From the NCBI GenBank assembly GCA_900552725.1, contig USAT01000046.1:1-14025 (forward strand): a stretch of DNA of 14,025 nucleotides, in the 5' to 3' direction. Made by a program: the position numbers and the translations under genes. This DNA is from an uncultured Eubacteriales bacterium. Lineage in GTDB: Bacteria; Bacillota; Clostridia; Oscillospirales; Oscillospiraceae. Below, in pieces: positions 7,280 to 14,025 of this stretch (positions are counted from its first letter, which is position 1; each line of letters begins with the position of its first letter). The notes beneath the pieces are model-generated. The model was not told where the DNA came from. It worked only from the letters and a program-made list of their open reading frames with translations, and searched no databases.

Positions 7280-7909
7280 ATGGCCGAAGGAACGAAAGCG
7301 CGTATTTTAGAGGCGGCACTGGCACTGTTTGCCCAAAACGGGTATCTGGGCACGTCCATGAGCGACATCGCCGGACAGCTGGGCATCACCAAGGCGGCGC
7401 TGTACAAGCACTATGCCAGCAAGCAGGATATCCTGGATCGGATCGTGGAGCGGATGAACGAGATGGACGATGAACGGGCCAAGGCGTATGAAATGCCGGA
7501 GACGGCGCCGGACGGCTTTGCGGAGGCGTATCTCCATACGCCAGTGGAAAAGATCCGGACCTACAGCGCGGCGCAGTTCGACCACTGGACGAAGGAGCCG
7601 TTTGCCGCCAACTTCCGCAAAATGCTGACGCTGGAGCAGTACCGCGACCCGGCGCTGGCCCGGCTCTATCAGAACTATCTTGCCGCCGGGCCGCTGGCGT
7701 ACATGGCGGCGATCTTTCGAAAGCTGACGGATTCCGACCAGGCGGCCATGGAGCTGGCGCTGGCGTTCTACGGGCCCATGTACCTGCTGTACAGCGTATA
7801 CGACGGCGCGGAGGACAAGGACAGCGTCTCTCCCCTGCTGGATGCCCACATCGACCGGTTCATCGCCACGGTGGAGGCCGGACGCTGGAAGGACGGGATA
7901 GCGCCGTGA
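7280..7909 (+). CDS. TetR/AcrR-family transcriptional regulator
   Basis: A 209-residue regulator. The TetR helix-turn-helix is classic: ILEAALALFAQNGYLGTSM (9-27) followed by IAGQLGITKAALYKHYASKQ (30-49). The C-terminal region is helical and not assigned to a subfamily. The ATG at 7280 is preferred over one at 7274 because GAGGAGG (7266-7272) is 7 bases away from it but only 1 base from the other. Its promoter carries a perfect double dyad, so it very probably represses itself. The flavodoxin and lipoprotein genes follow after 118 bases in the same direction and are likely targets or cotranscribed partners (inference). The ligand is unknown. Confidence 0.92.
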   Translation: MAEGTKARILEAALALFAQNGYLGTSMSDIAGQLGITKAALYKHYASKQDILDRIVERMNEMDDERAKAYEMPETAPDGFAEAYLHTPVEKIRTYSAAQFDHWTKEPFAANFRKMLTLEQYRDPALARLYQNYLAAGPLAYMAAIFRKLTDSDQAAMELALAFYGPMYLLYSVYDGAEDKDSVSPLLDAHIDRFIATVEAGRWKDGIAP

Positions 7910-7961
7910 GCGCGTCATCCACGCGAAGAATTTCATCATCGAGGCCAAGGAAGCCAGACGC

Positions 7962-8010
7962 TAAGACGCAGTGCCGATCGTAAGGACGATCTTGCGCCGC
8001 GTCTTACTCT
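7962..8010 (+). terminator. Nested stem-loop before the flavodoxin gene (terminator or attenuator)
   Basis: TAAGACGC (7962-7969) pairs with GCGTCTTA (7999-8006), and inside it GATCGT (7976-7981) pairs with ACGATC (7986-7991) around AAGG. CTCTTTT follows. The weak T-run and the position 21 bases before the flavodoxin start leave it open whether this ends the TetR transcript or structures the next leader. Confidence 0.5.
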
Positions 8011-8027
8011 TTTGAAAGGAAGATCCT

Positions 8028-8534
8028 ATGAACGCGATCATTTACACCACCAACACAGGCAGCACCAGGCACTATGCCAAGCTGCTGGGCCGGGAGACCG
8101 GACTGCCGGTCTACTCTTCTGCCGAGGCAAAAAAGACGCTCTCCGCCGGGGCGTCGGTCATCTATCTGGGCTGGATCATGGCGGGGTCCGTCAAGGGCTA
8201 TGCCGCCGCGGCCAGGCGCTATCGCATTGAGGCCGTCTGCGGTGTGGGCATGGGCCGGACGGGCACGCAGGAGGACAGCGTGCGGCAAAAGACGGCGGTG
8301 CCCGCCGGTATCCCGGTGTTCACCCTGCAGGGCAACTTTGACGTGAAGCAACTCCACGGCGTCTACCGCCCCATGATGGAGATCATGGTGAAAACGGCGG
8401 GCAAGGCCCTTGCCGAAAAGACGGACCGCACGCCGGAGGAGGACGACATGCTGGACATGATGCGCCACGGCAGCGAACGGGTCAAACCGGAAAATCTGAA
8501 GGCCGTACTGGACTGGTACGGCGCACGAAAATGA
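8028..8534 (+). CDS. Flavodoxin-domain protein
   Basis: A 168-residue flavodoxin-like protein. The N-terminus IIYTTNTGSTRHYAKLL (4-20) is the FMN phosphate loop (T-x-T-G-x-T type), and IYLGWIMAGSVKGY (about 45-58) is the first flavin-contact loop. The length and the WIMAGS-type loop resemble the short flavodoxins annotated near HemG and in clostridial TetR-flavodoxin pairs, so it probably carries electrons as an FMN protein in the cytoplasm. The start at 8028 has a GAAAGGAAG ribosome site. It is followed 13 bases later by a lipoprotein gene on the same transcript. The partner reductase is not visible. The flavodoxin assignment is good; the pathway is unknown. Confidence 0.85.
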   Translation: MNAIIYTTNTGSTRHYAKLLGRETGLPVYSSAEAKKTLSAGASVIYLGWIMAGSVKGYAAAARRYRIEAVCGVGMGRTGTQEDSVRQKTAVPAGIPVFTLQGNFDVKQLHGVYRPMMEIMVKTAGKALAEKTDRTPEEDDMLDMMRHGSERVKPENLKAVLDWYGARK

Positions 8535-8547
8535 AAGGAGTATGACT

Positions 8548-8898
8548 ATGAAATACAGAATCATCGCCGCCCTGCTGGCGGCACTGCTGGTGCTCTCGCT
8601 TACCGGCTGCGGCAGTATACCTGCCCCGGCCGCCCCGGCGCAGGGGGACGCGCCCGGTCAGCAGACAGACACCTCCGCTGACGCGGACGCACCGGCGGAA
8701 GATGCCGCCGGGGATGCGGACACCGATGAGGACGCCTGGAAGGCGGAATTTGAAAAGAGCCTGCTGGACAACTACAACGTCACGCCGGATCACTATGAGG
8801 AGCTGGAGGGCGGTGTCTATCAGGTCTATGTGGAGATGGACGGCAAGGTCATCCCCTTCGTCGTGGTCGACCCCGCCACCGGCGACTATCACGGCTGA
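8548..8898 (+). CDS. Small lipoprotein with PepSY-like C-terminus
   Basis: A 116-residue secreted lipoprotein: signal peptide 1-20, lipobox LTGC with Cys21, then an Ala/Asp/Pro-rich low-complexity linker (about 25-62), then a short domain ending GGVYQVYVEMDGK, VIPFVVVDPATGDYHG. The last part, a beta strand followed by VDPATG, resembles the end of a PepSY domain (weak similarity by eye). The ATG at 8548 is preferred to the one at 8542 because AAAGGAG (8534-8540) is 7 bases away from it but only 1 base from the other. It is in an operon with the flavodoxin gene and is followed by a strong terminator. It may act at the outer membrane face in a redox or envelope process; the function is unknown. 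Confidence 0.82.
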   Translation: MKYRIIAALLAALLVLSLTGCGSIPAPAAPAQGDAPGQQTDTSADADAPAEDAAGDADTDEDAWKAEFEKSLLDNYNVTPDHYEELEGGVYQVYVEMDGKVIPFVVVDPATGDYHG

Positions 8899-8916
8899 AA
8901 CGCATTCGTCATATAA

Positions 8917-8946
8917 AAAAGCAGCGCCGGTCTGGCGCTGCTTTTC
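8917..8946. terminator. Bidirectional rho-independent terminator
   Basis: GCAGCGCC (8921-8928) and GGCGCTGC (8934-8941) pair around GGTCT. The plus strand continues with TTTTCTTCTTT, and the minus strand continues with TTTTTTATAT from the A-run at 8915-8920. It therefore serves both the flavodoxin-lipoprotein operon and the convergent minus-strand GLUG gene. Confidence 0.9.
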
Positions 8947-8963
8947 TTCTTTCTGTGGGGTGC

Positions 8964-11436
8964 TTATTCGCCTGCGGGCGTCCGCTTTTTCCGCGCGGCG
9001 CGGCGGCGCAGGAGCAGCACCGCGCCTGCGGCCAGCAGGAGCGTTCCGCCGCCTGCCGCCCAGCTGGGTATAGTCGGCGATGGCCACCATGGACAGGCAG
9101 TCCGACACGCGGCTGCCGGAGCCCACGATGCCGCCCACATACTTGCGGCCCGTCAGGGTGCATTTGGCGTAGCTGTGGCGGATGGAGGACAGGGACAGGC
9201 CGCACACGCCGCCCACATAGTCGCCGTTTTCACTGGATACGGGGCCGTAGCCGCCGCAGTCGGACACGGTGCCCAGATCCATGCGGCCCACCAGTCCCCC
9301 GGCGCAGCTCTTCTTGGCCTGTACCGCGCCCTAGTTGTCGCAGGACAGCAATATGGCGCGGGTCTGGTAGGTAAAGCGGGTTGTGCGGTGCTCATTGGAC
9401 AGGAGGTCGTCCTCCGGGTCAAGGTCATACTCGATGGCCATGGAGCCCGCCAGGCCTCCTACGTTCCGGTCGGCCTCCACGCTGCCGTAGTTGGTACATT
9501 CCAGCACCTTGCCACGGGTGGCGCTCTGCAGGCTCTCCTCGGACACGTCCTCGTACACGTCGGTATAGTCCACGTTCTGGGTATTATTCAGCACGTTGAG
9601 GAACAGGTTCATGACCTTCATGAACTGGTTGTTGATGGCCCGCACGTCGGACAGCAGAGCCGTGGTGGCGCTGGACATCTCGCCGTTCAGGGCGGTCAGC
9701 TCGTTGCTGATGCCGGTCAGGGCGGTGTTCAGGCTGTCGGAGCTGTCGCCGAAGCCGTCGCCCAGACCAGTGAAGGAGCCGGGATTCTCGCCGGACAGCT
9801 CCTGGGCCCACTGGGCCAGCCGGGTGAAGGCGCTGGTCAGGTAGGTAGACGCCTGCTGGGCGTTGGCCAGCACCTCGTCCAGTTGGTCAAACACCGGGCC
9901 CATCTGGGCGTTGATTTCCCGCAGGGTACCCATGGCGTCGGCCAGGGCGTTCATGGCACTGCTGAAATGGCCAGAGGCACCGGCAAAGGAGCCCATGGCG
10001 CTGCGGAGATAGCCCAGGATCTGGCGCAATGTCTCCAGGTTCTGCTCCCGCAGGGCGCTGAAATTGGTGTGGACAAGCAGATCCACCAGGTCGCGAATCG
10101 TCGTACCATAGCAGTCCAGCACGGTCTTCAGGCCGGCCTTCAGCTGCGCCTTGGTATCCGGCGTCACCGCGCCGCTGATGCCGATCTCCTCCAGGGCGCG
10201 ACCGATAGTGGTCTCCAGGGTCAGCACCGCCTCGCGCAGCGCGGCGATGTCGTCCCGCACCGGCTGGGTATCCGGCTTAGCCACACCGCCCTCCATCAGG
10301 GCAAAGGCGTTTTCCAGGGCGGTCAGGCCGCTCTCCAGATCGTCGCAGCCCTGGGCGAGCTCACGGCAGGCGTCCTGCAACTGGGCCAGCAGTTGGTCGT
10401 TGTATTCCTCCATGCCGTCCAGTGTGTCCAGAAGCTGCCGCAGTGCGGCGATGGCCTGGGTGGTGCTGTCAGAGGCCGCCGCCAGATCCTCCATGATGGG
10501 GGCCGCCTTGGCCAGGTACCGCTCCACCAGCAGCAGGATATTGTTGGCGGTGTCCACGTTGCTGTCCACGAAATCTCCCAGCTGGCCGGTCATATTGTGG
10601 GCGCTGTCACGGGCGGCGTCGGCATAGCCGGAGATGCGGGTGATGCGGCCGGACACGGTGTCGGAGGCGGACTGGGCGTCGTCCAGGGTGGCGTCGATGA
10701 GATTGTGCAGGCCGTTCAGCTCGGTCTGCAGCTCCTCCAGACCGTTGGAGGAGAACTGCAGGGTGATGTCCGGGGCCATCTGGCCCACGATGCCGCCCAC
10801 GTCCTTGCGGCCCTGCACCTTGCCGCGGTTGACGCAGCTTGCCATGTAGCCGTTCTGGCGGCCCGCGATGCCGCCCACGTTGTAGCCCACATGGGGATAG
10901 CCCACCGCGCCCAGGTTGGTGCAGCTCTGCAGGATGCCGTTGGAATAGCCCGCCACGCCGCCGGTGTCGGTGGTGACGGCGTTCTCCTTCACGTCCTCCC
11001 GCTTCAGCAGGGTATAGATGGTGCTCTCCACGTCCTCCAGGCCGGAGGACAGGTCCTCCTCGCTGACGGCGGTGTTCACCGCCGCCTTGTTGGTGCAGTT
11101 CAGCACCGTTCCGGCGTTCTGTCCGGCGATGCCGCCGGTAAAGCGGGTGCCCCGCACCACGCCGGAGGTCTGGCACAGGGAGATGGTACCGCCGGTCTCG
11201 TTCTTTCCGGCGATGCCGCCCACATAGTCGCCGCCCATGACGATGCCGGAGAAGGCGCAGTTGTCAATGGTACCGGCGTTGGTACCGGCGATACCGCCCA
11301 CCTGCGTCTGGGTGCCGGAGGGGGTAATGTCGCCCCGGACGGTCAGGTTCTTCACCACCGCGCCGGTCTCGACGCGGCTGAAAAGGCCGTAGCCGGAGGC
11401 GCTGTCCGTCAGGGAGAGGCTGTAAATATGGTAGCC
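8964..11436 (-). pseudogene. Broken GLUG-repeat surface protein with large helical insert
   Basis: Remains of a large exported protein with no start codon or signal peptide of its own. From about 11436 the frame reads GYHIYSLSLTDSASGYGLF and then a run of GLUG-type repeats (VGGIAG, TGGIAG, VGGIAG, VGGIVG, each followed by a Cys-containing strand). About 400 helical residues rich in Gln, Leu, Ala and Asp follow (about 10758-9545), then more GLUG repeats. A TAG (9331-9333) interrupts the frame at CDN-stop-GAV, where relatives of this repeat would have Tyr. The same frame continues with GLUG repeats to about 9070. There it breaks, and a different frame supplies a hydrophobic helix (GGGTLLLAAGAVLLL), an RRRR basic tail and stop TAA at 8964-8966. 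That tail is a typical C-terminal membrane anchor. GLUG proteins are often bacterial surface adhesins; the role here is unknown. Confidence 0.75.
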
Positions 11437-12332
11437 TTGATGAGGCAGATGCCCATGTCGGGGCCGATCTTGAACTGCATGAACAGCATGGCCGCCAGGC
11501 CGCCCACGGTGGTCAGGGAGCTGGCGCTGATCTCCGGGATGGCGCGGCTGAGGACGGCGATGGCCGCCTCGCGGACGGGCATGGTCTCCCGCTGCTCCTT
11601 GAAGTGGTTGCACAGGATCACCGCGTAGTCCAGGCTCAGGGCCAGCTGCAGAATACTGGTGACGGAGTTGGACACAAAGGAGATCTTGCCCAGCAGGAAG
11701 TTGGTGCCCTGGTTCAATATCATGGCGATGACGAAGGTCAGCAGCAGCACCGGCACCTCGCCATAGGTCTGGGAGGTGAACAGCAGCACCGCCACCACGA
11801 TGACCGCCACATACACCATGATGACGCTGACCTCGCTGGCGATGGTATCCTGCAGGGTGTTGCCCAGGTCGGTGGAGATATACAGGTCATAGCCGGACAG
11901 GGTGTCCTTCACCGCGTCCAGGGCCGCCAGGCAGGCGTCGTCCGTCTCGTCATAGTCGAAGGTAACGGTGTAAAGGGCGGCGGCATTGCTGTAATGGTCG
12001 GTGGTCTCGTCGAAATCCACGCTCTGGACGCCCTTCACGTCGGCGATGGTGTCCCGCAGCGCTTCCGCCGCGTCATAGGTGATGTTATCCACCATGACCT
12101 CCGCCGTGCCGTAGGTGGTAAATTCCGCCGCCATCACGTTCAGGGCCTGCTTCGTCTCGGCGTCATCCGGCAGGAATGCCGTCAGATCGTTCTCCACCTC
12201 CACCCAGTTGCGGGAAAAGGCGGAGAAGATCAGTGCGATGACGGTCAGCAGGAAAAACAGGTTCCGCTTATCCACGATAAACGTCGCCAGGCTCTCCATA
12301 AAGGTCTGTTTATGCTTGGTCTGCTGTGCCAT
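11409..12332 (-). pseudogene. Truncated MMPL/RND-family transporter
   Basis: Codes for about 298 true residues plus 9 out-of-frame ones, against roughly 700 or more for the family. Residues 24-40 form TM1, the extracytoplasmic region has the family phrase DLTAFLPDDAETKQAL (49-64), and membrane spans follow near 169-186, 193-206, 219-237 and 266-287. LSLDYAVIL (232-240) is the conserved RND/MMPL helix. The frame then leaves the family sequence after GICLIKA and stops at 11409. The second half, with the remaining helices, is absent, so the protein cannot form a complete pump. ATG 12332 has AAGGAG 10 bases upstream and overlaps the end of the small upstream gene by 23 bases. MMPL proteins export lipids, peptides or drugs using the proton gradient; the substrate is unknown. 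Confidence 0.82.
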
Positions 12333-12645
12333 GTGCTTGATGCTCCTTTTCCGTTGCTTCCTCAATCTTCTGTCCCTGCAGCGGCATGTGGACGACGCCG
12401 ATGTGGATGACGCCCCGCAGCACCGCGCCCTCGTCGCGGAGCCGTGTCTCGCACGCGAAGGCGTTCAGCGCCGTCTGCAGCGTGTGCCGCAGCGTCAGGG
12501 TCTCCCCTTCCCGGCTACCGGTCACGGGGTTGTTCACCCCCAGCAGCGACAGTGTGCCGGTCACAGCGCCGCCGCGCTCGTATAGAATCAATGTGCCGCC
12601 GCGCTCTCCCAGCGGGCTCTCTACGATCACATGATATCGGGCCAT
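12310..12645 (-). CDS. Small conserved-looking protein of unknown function upstream of the MMPL gene
   Basis: A 111-residue soluble protein, apparently intact. Alternating short hydrophobic strands (YHVIVES, GTLILYERG, GTLSLLG, GETLTLRH, GVIHIGVVHMP) suggest a small beta-barrel or sandwich, followed by a charged tail. There is no signal peptide or membrane helix. I do not recognise the family. The ATG at 12645 is supported by GGGAGGT at 12651-12657 on the minus strand. Its end overlaps the MMPL start by 23 bases, so the two were translationally coupled. It is divergent from the TetR gene and shares the dyad region with it, so it was probably the first gene of the repressed transcript. Confidence 0.7.
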   Translation of the reverse strand: MARYHVIVESPLGERGGTLILYERGGAVTGTLSLLGVNNPVTGSREGETLTLRHTLQTALNAFACETRLRDEGAVLRGVIHIGVVHMPLQGQKIEEATEKEHQAHGTADQA

Positions 12646-12705
12646 AGGGCACCTCCCGTTTCAAATCAACGGTGAAAGGATACCGGAATCGGCCTGAAAA
12701 TGCAA

Positions 12706-12759
12706 AGGTCAAACGGCTCGTCCGTGTCACAATTCTGACAGGGACAAGACGTTTGACCT
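12706..12759. promoter_or_regulatory. 54-base extended dyad between divergent genes (probable operator)
   Basis: The two halves around 12732/12733 match at 23 of 27 positions. The outer arms AGGTCAAACG (12706-12715) and CGTTTGACCT (12750-12759) are perfect, and so are the inner TGTCA (12725-12729) and TGACA (12736-12740), all with the same centre. The right arm contains the TetR-gene -35; the left arm contains the same TTGACC facing the minus-strand genes. It is probably the binding region of the adjacent TetR protein, repressing in both directions. Confidence 0.7.
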
Positions 12760-12781
12760 GAAACGTATTGTATGGTATAAT
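12753..12781 (+). promoter_or_regulatory. Promoter of the divergent TetR gene
   Basis: TTGACC (12753-12758), a 17-base spacer and TATAAT (12776-12781). The -35 lies inside the right arm of the dyad, and the start codon follows at 12813. For the minus-strand genes a matching TTGACC exists at 12712-12707, but no clear -10 is seen 17 bases on. Confidence 0.75.
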
Positions 12782-12812
12782 TCCGGTACCAACAGTTAAG
12801 GAGGTATCTGTC

Positions 12813-13417
12813 GTGGAGAAGCGCACCTATGCCGCGTCCGACCAGGCCAAGCACGCCCTGGCGGCGGCGCTGAAGGAGCTGATGGCCCAGAAGCCCATCG
12901 ACAAGATCACCATTCACGACATCACCGAGCGCTGCGGCATCCGGCGGCAGAATTTTTACTACCACTTCGAGGATATGTACGATCTCATGCGCTGGATGTT
13001 CCAAGAAGAGGCCATGTCTCTGTGCGCCAGCATGAGGGGACGCTGCTGTGGCAGGAGGGCCTTCTGCAGCTCTTCCGATATATTGAGGAGAATAAGGCGG
13101 TGTGCCTGTGCGCCCTGCGGTCGGTGGGCCGGGAGCATCTCAAGCGGTTCTTTGAGACGGACATCCACGCCATCATCCACCGCACGGTAGAGCAGTTCGG
13201 CCACGAGGTGGGCGCCATCAGCGCCGGCGTCACGGAATCCGACGTGGAGCTGGTGACGCACTTCTATGTGGTGGCCCTGACGGGCATGCTGGAGAGCTGG
13301 CTTCTGGGCGAGATCGACCGCACGCCGGAGGAGCTGATCCGTTCCGCCGACTGCATCCTGCAGGACCATGTGCAGGGCGCCAAGCTGCGGTACGGGGTAA
13401 TGAAAGCCGGAGAATAG
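12813..13417 (+). pseudogene. Frameshifted TetR-family regulator
   Basis: A TetR regulator read in two frames. The first 70 residues from GTG 12813 hold the DNA-binding domain (KITIHDITERCGIRRQNFYY, 31-50), then HFEDMYDLMRWMFQEEAMSL. At 13022/13023 the frame is lost; the rest (RQHEGTLLWQEGLLQLFRYI, then VCLCALRSVGREHL, to KAGE) continues in another frame and ends at 13417. Adding one C after 13022 restores SLLRQHEG and a single protein of about 201 residues, so a one-base deletion is the simplest cause. The fold resembles the DhaS-like TetR subfamily with a TetR_C_8-type C-terminus (by eye). The GTG start has AAGGAGGT (12798-12805) at spacing 7. It is divergent from the small protein/MMPL/GLUG genes, its likely targets. 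The first frame alone would give a DNA-binding domain with a nonsense tail. Confidence 0.8.
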
Positions 13418-13478
13418 GGATCAGGGGCGAAGAAACCTCAGCGGTGCAAGTCATTCCGTCTGATCACCAGAATTACAC

Positions 13479-13520
13479 ATAATAAGAAACACCATCCGAA
13501 TGGATGGTGTTTCTTATTAT
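13479..13520 (-). terminator. Long perfect hairpin after 5S rRNA
   Basis: Arms 13479-13497 and 13502-13520 are 19 bases each and exactly complementary around a 4-base loop. It begins at the 3' end of 5S rRNA. It lacks a classical U-run (the stem ends TTATTAT and GTGTAATTC follows), but it probably ends or processes the rRNA operon transcript. Confidence 0.7.
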
Positions 13521-13635
<115 letters not shown>

Positions 13636-13749
13636 TTGTCAGCACAGCAGTGTTCCGTCATGCCGACCAAGTGCAATTTCTTGCACCCTGAAAACCGAAC
13701 AATGTATCGTCATGGATTGGAGAAGGCTTAGATTGCCTGCACAAATTGT
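13636..13749 (-). other. 23S-5S internal transcribed spacer
   Basis: About 114 bases with no tRNA. On the minus strand GTGCAA-GAAA-TTGCAC (13686-13671) forms a 6-bp stem with a GNRA tetraloop, followed by the 5S leader. The TGTTCGGTTTTCAGGGTGC stretch is common in Firmicute rRNA spacers and may take part in processing. Confidence 0.75.

Positions 13750-14025
<276 letters not shown>

Noticed and set aside
9331..9333. TAG as recoded pyrrolysine or programmed readthrough
   Set aside because: No stop-codon context or downstream element was seen, and two further frame-breaking lesions in the same gene make simple decay more likely.
9175..11628. Plus-strand open frame of 817 codons
   Set aside because: It is antisense to the GLUG gene, with Gly/His/Gln/Val-rich low-information sequence typical of the complement of GC-rich coding DNA. 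It also runs past the MMPL/GLUG junction, and the minus strand has recognisable domains.
13636..13749. tRNA gene in the 23S-5S spacer
   Set aside because: No cloverleaf or T-loop GTTCGA-type sequence fits; only a short GNRA hairpin is present.

Overview
The window looks like chromosomal DNA of a GC-rich Firmicute, most likely a gut Clostridia/Oscillospiraceae-type organism. This rests on GC-rich coding sequence, AAGGAGG-type ribosome binding sites, small lipoproteins, BcrAB-like and AraC-linked ABC transporters, and a Firmicute-like 23S-5S rRNA pair. No species is named because no search could be run.

Layout. (1) 1-2192, plus strand: the end of an ABC ATPase gene, its membrane partner and a sensor histidine kinase. 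This is the usual layout of a peptide-antibiotic sensing and export module; the expected response regulator would lie upstream of the window. (2) 2259-4599, plus: a three-gene efflux cassette, an AraC regulator with a GyrI-like ligand-binding domain, an ABC ATPase and an ABC-2 permease, joined by two ATGA stop/start overlaps. (3) 4651-5724: a lipoprotein gene with its own consensus promoter, a long dyad over the start site, and a terminator. (4) 5737-8946, plus: two neighbouring TetR-flavoprotein pairs. One is a TetR gene followed by an iron-sulfur-flavoprotein-like FMN reductase. The other is a TetR gene followed by a flavodoxin and a small PepSY-like lipoprotein. Both regulators have TTGACA-N17-TATAAT promoters overlapped by inverted repeats. 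A bidirectional terminator ends the block. (5) 8964-13417: a decaying locus. A TetR regulator (plus strand) is divergent from a minus-strand run of a small protein, an MMPL/RND transporter and a large GLUG-repeat protein with a helical insert. The regulator has a one-base frameshift, the transporter is cut after about 298 residues and joined out of frame to the GLUG gene, and the GLUG gene has an in-frame TAG and a second frame-breaking junction near its C-terminal anchor. (6) 13479-14025, minus: a long hairpin, 5S rRNA and the 3' end of 23S rRNA.

How it fits together. Most of the window concerns sensing and exporting toxic small molecules or peptides, or flavin redox chemistry, with each unit under a local regulator. 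The most unusual features are the set of near-consensus promoters overlapped by long dyads (4675-4716, 5765-5803, 7217-7260, 12706-12759) and the broken TetR/small protein/MMPL/GLUG locus. Intact relatives of that locus may define a poorly described envelope system.
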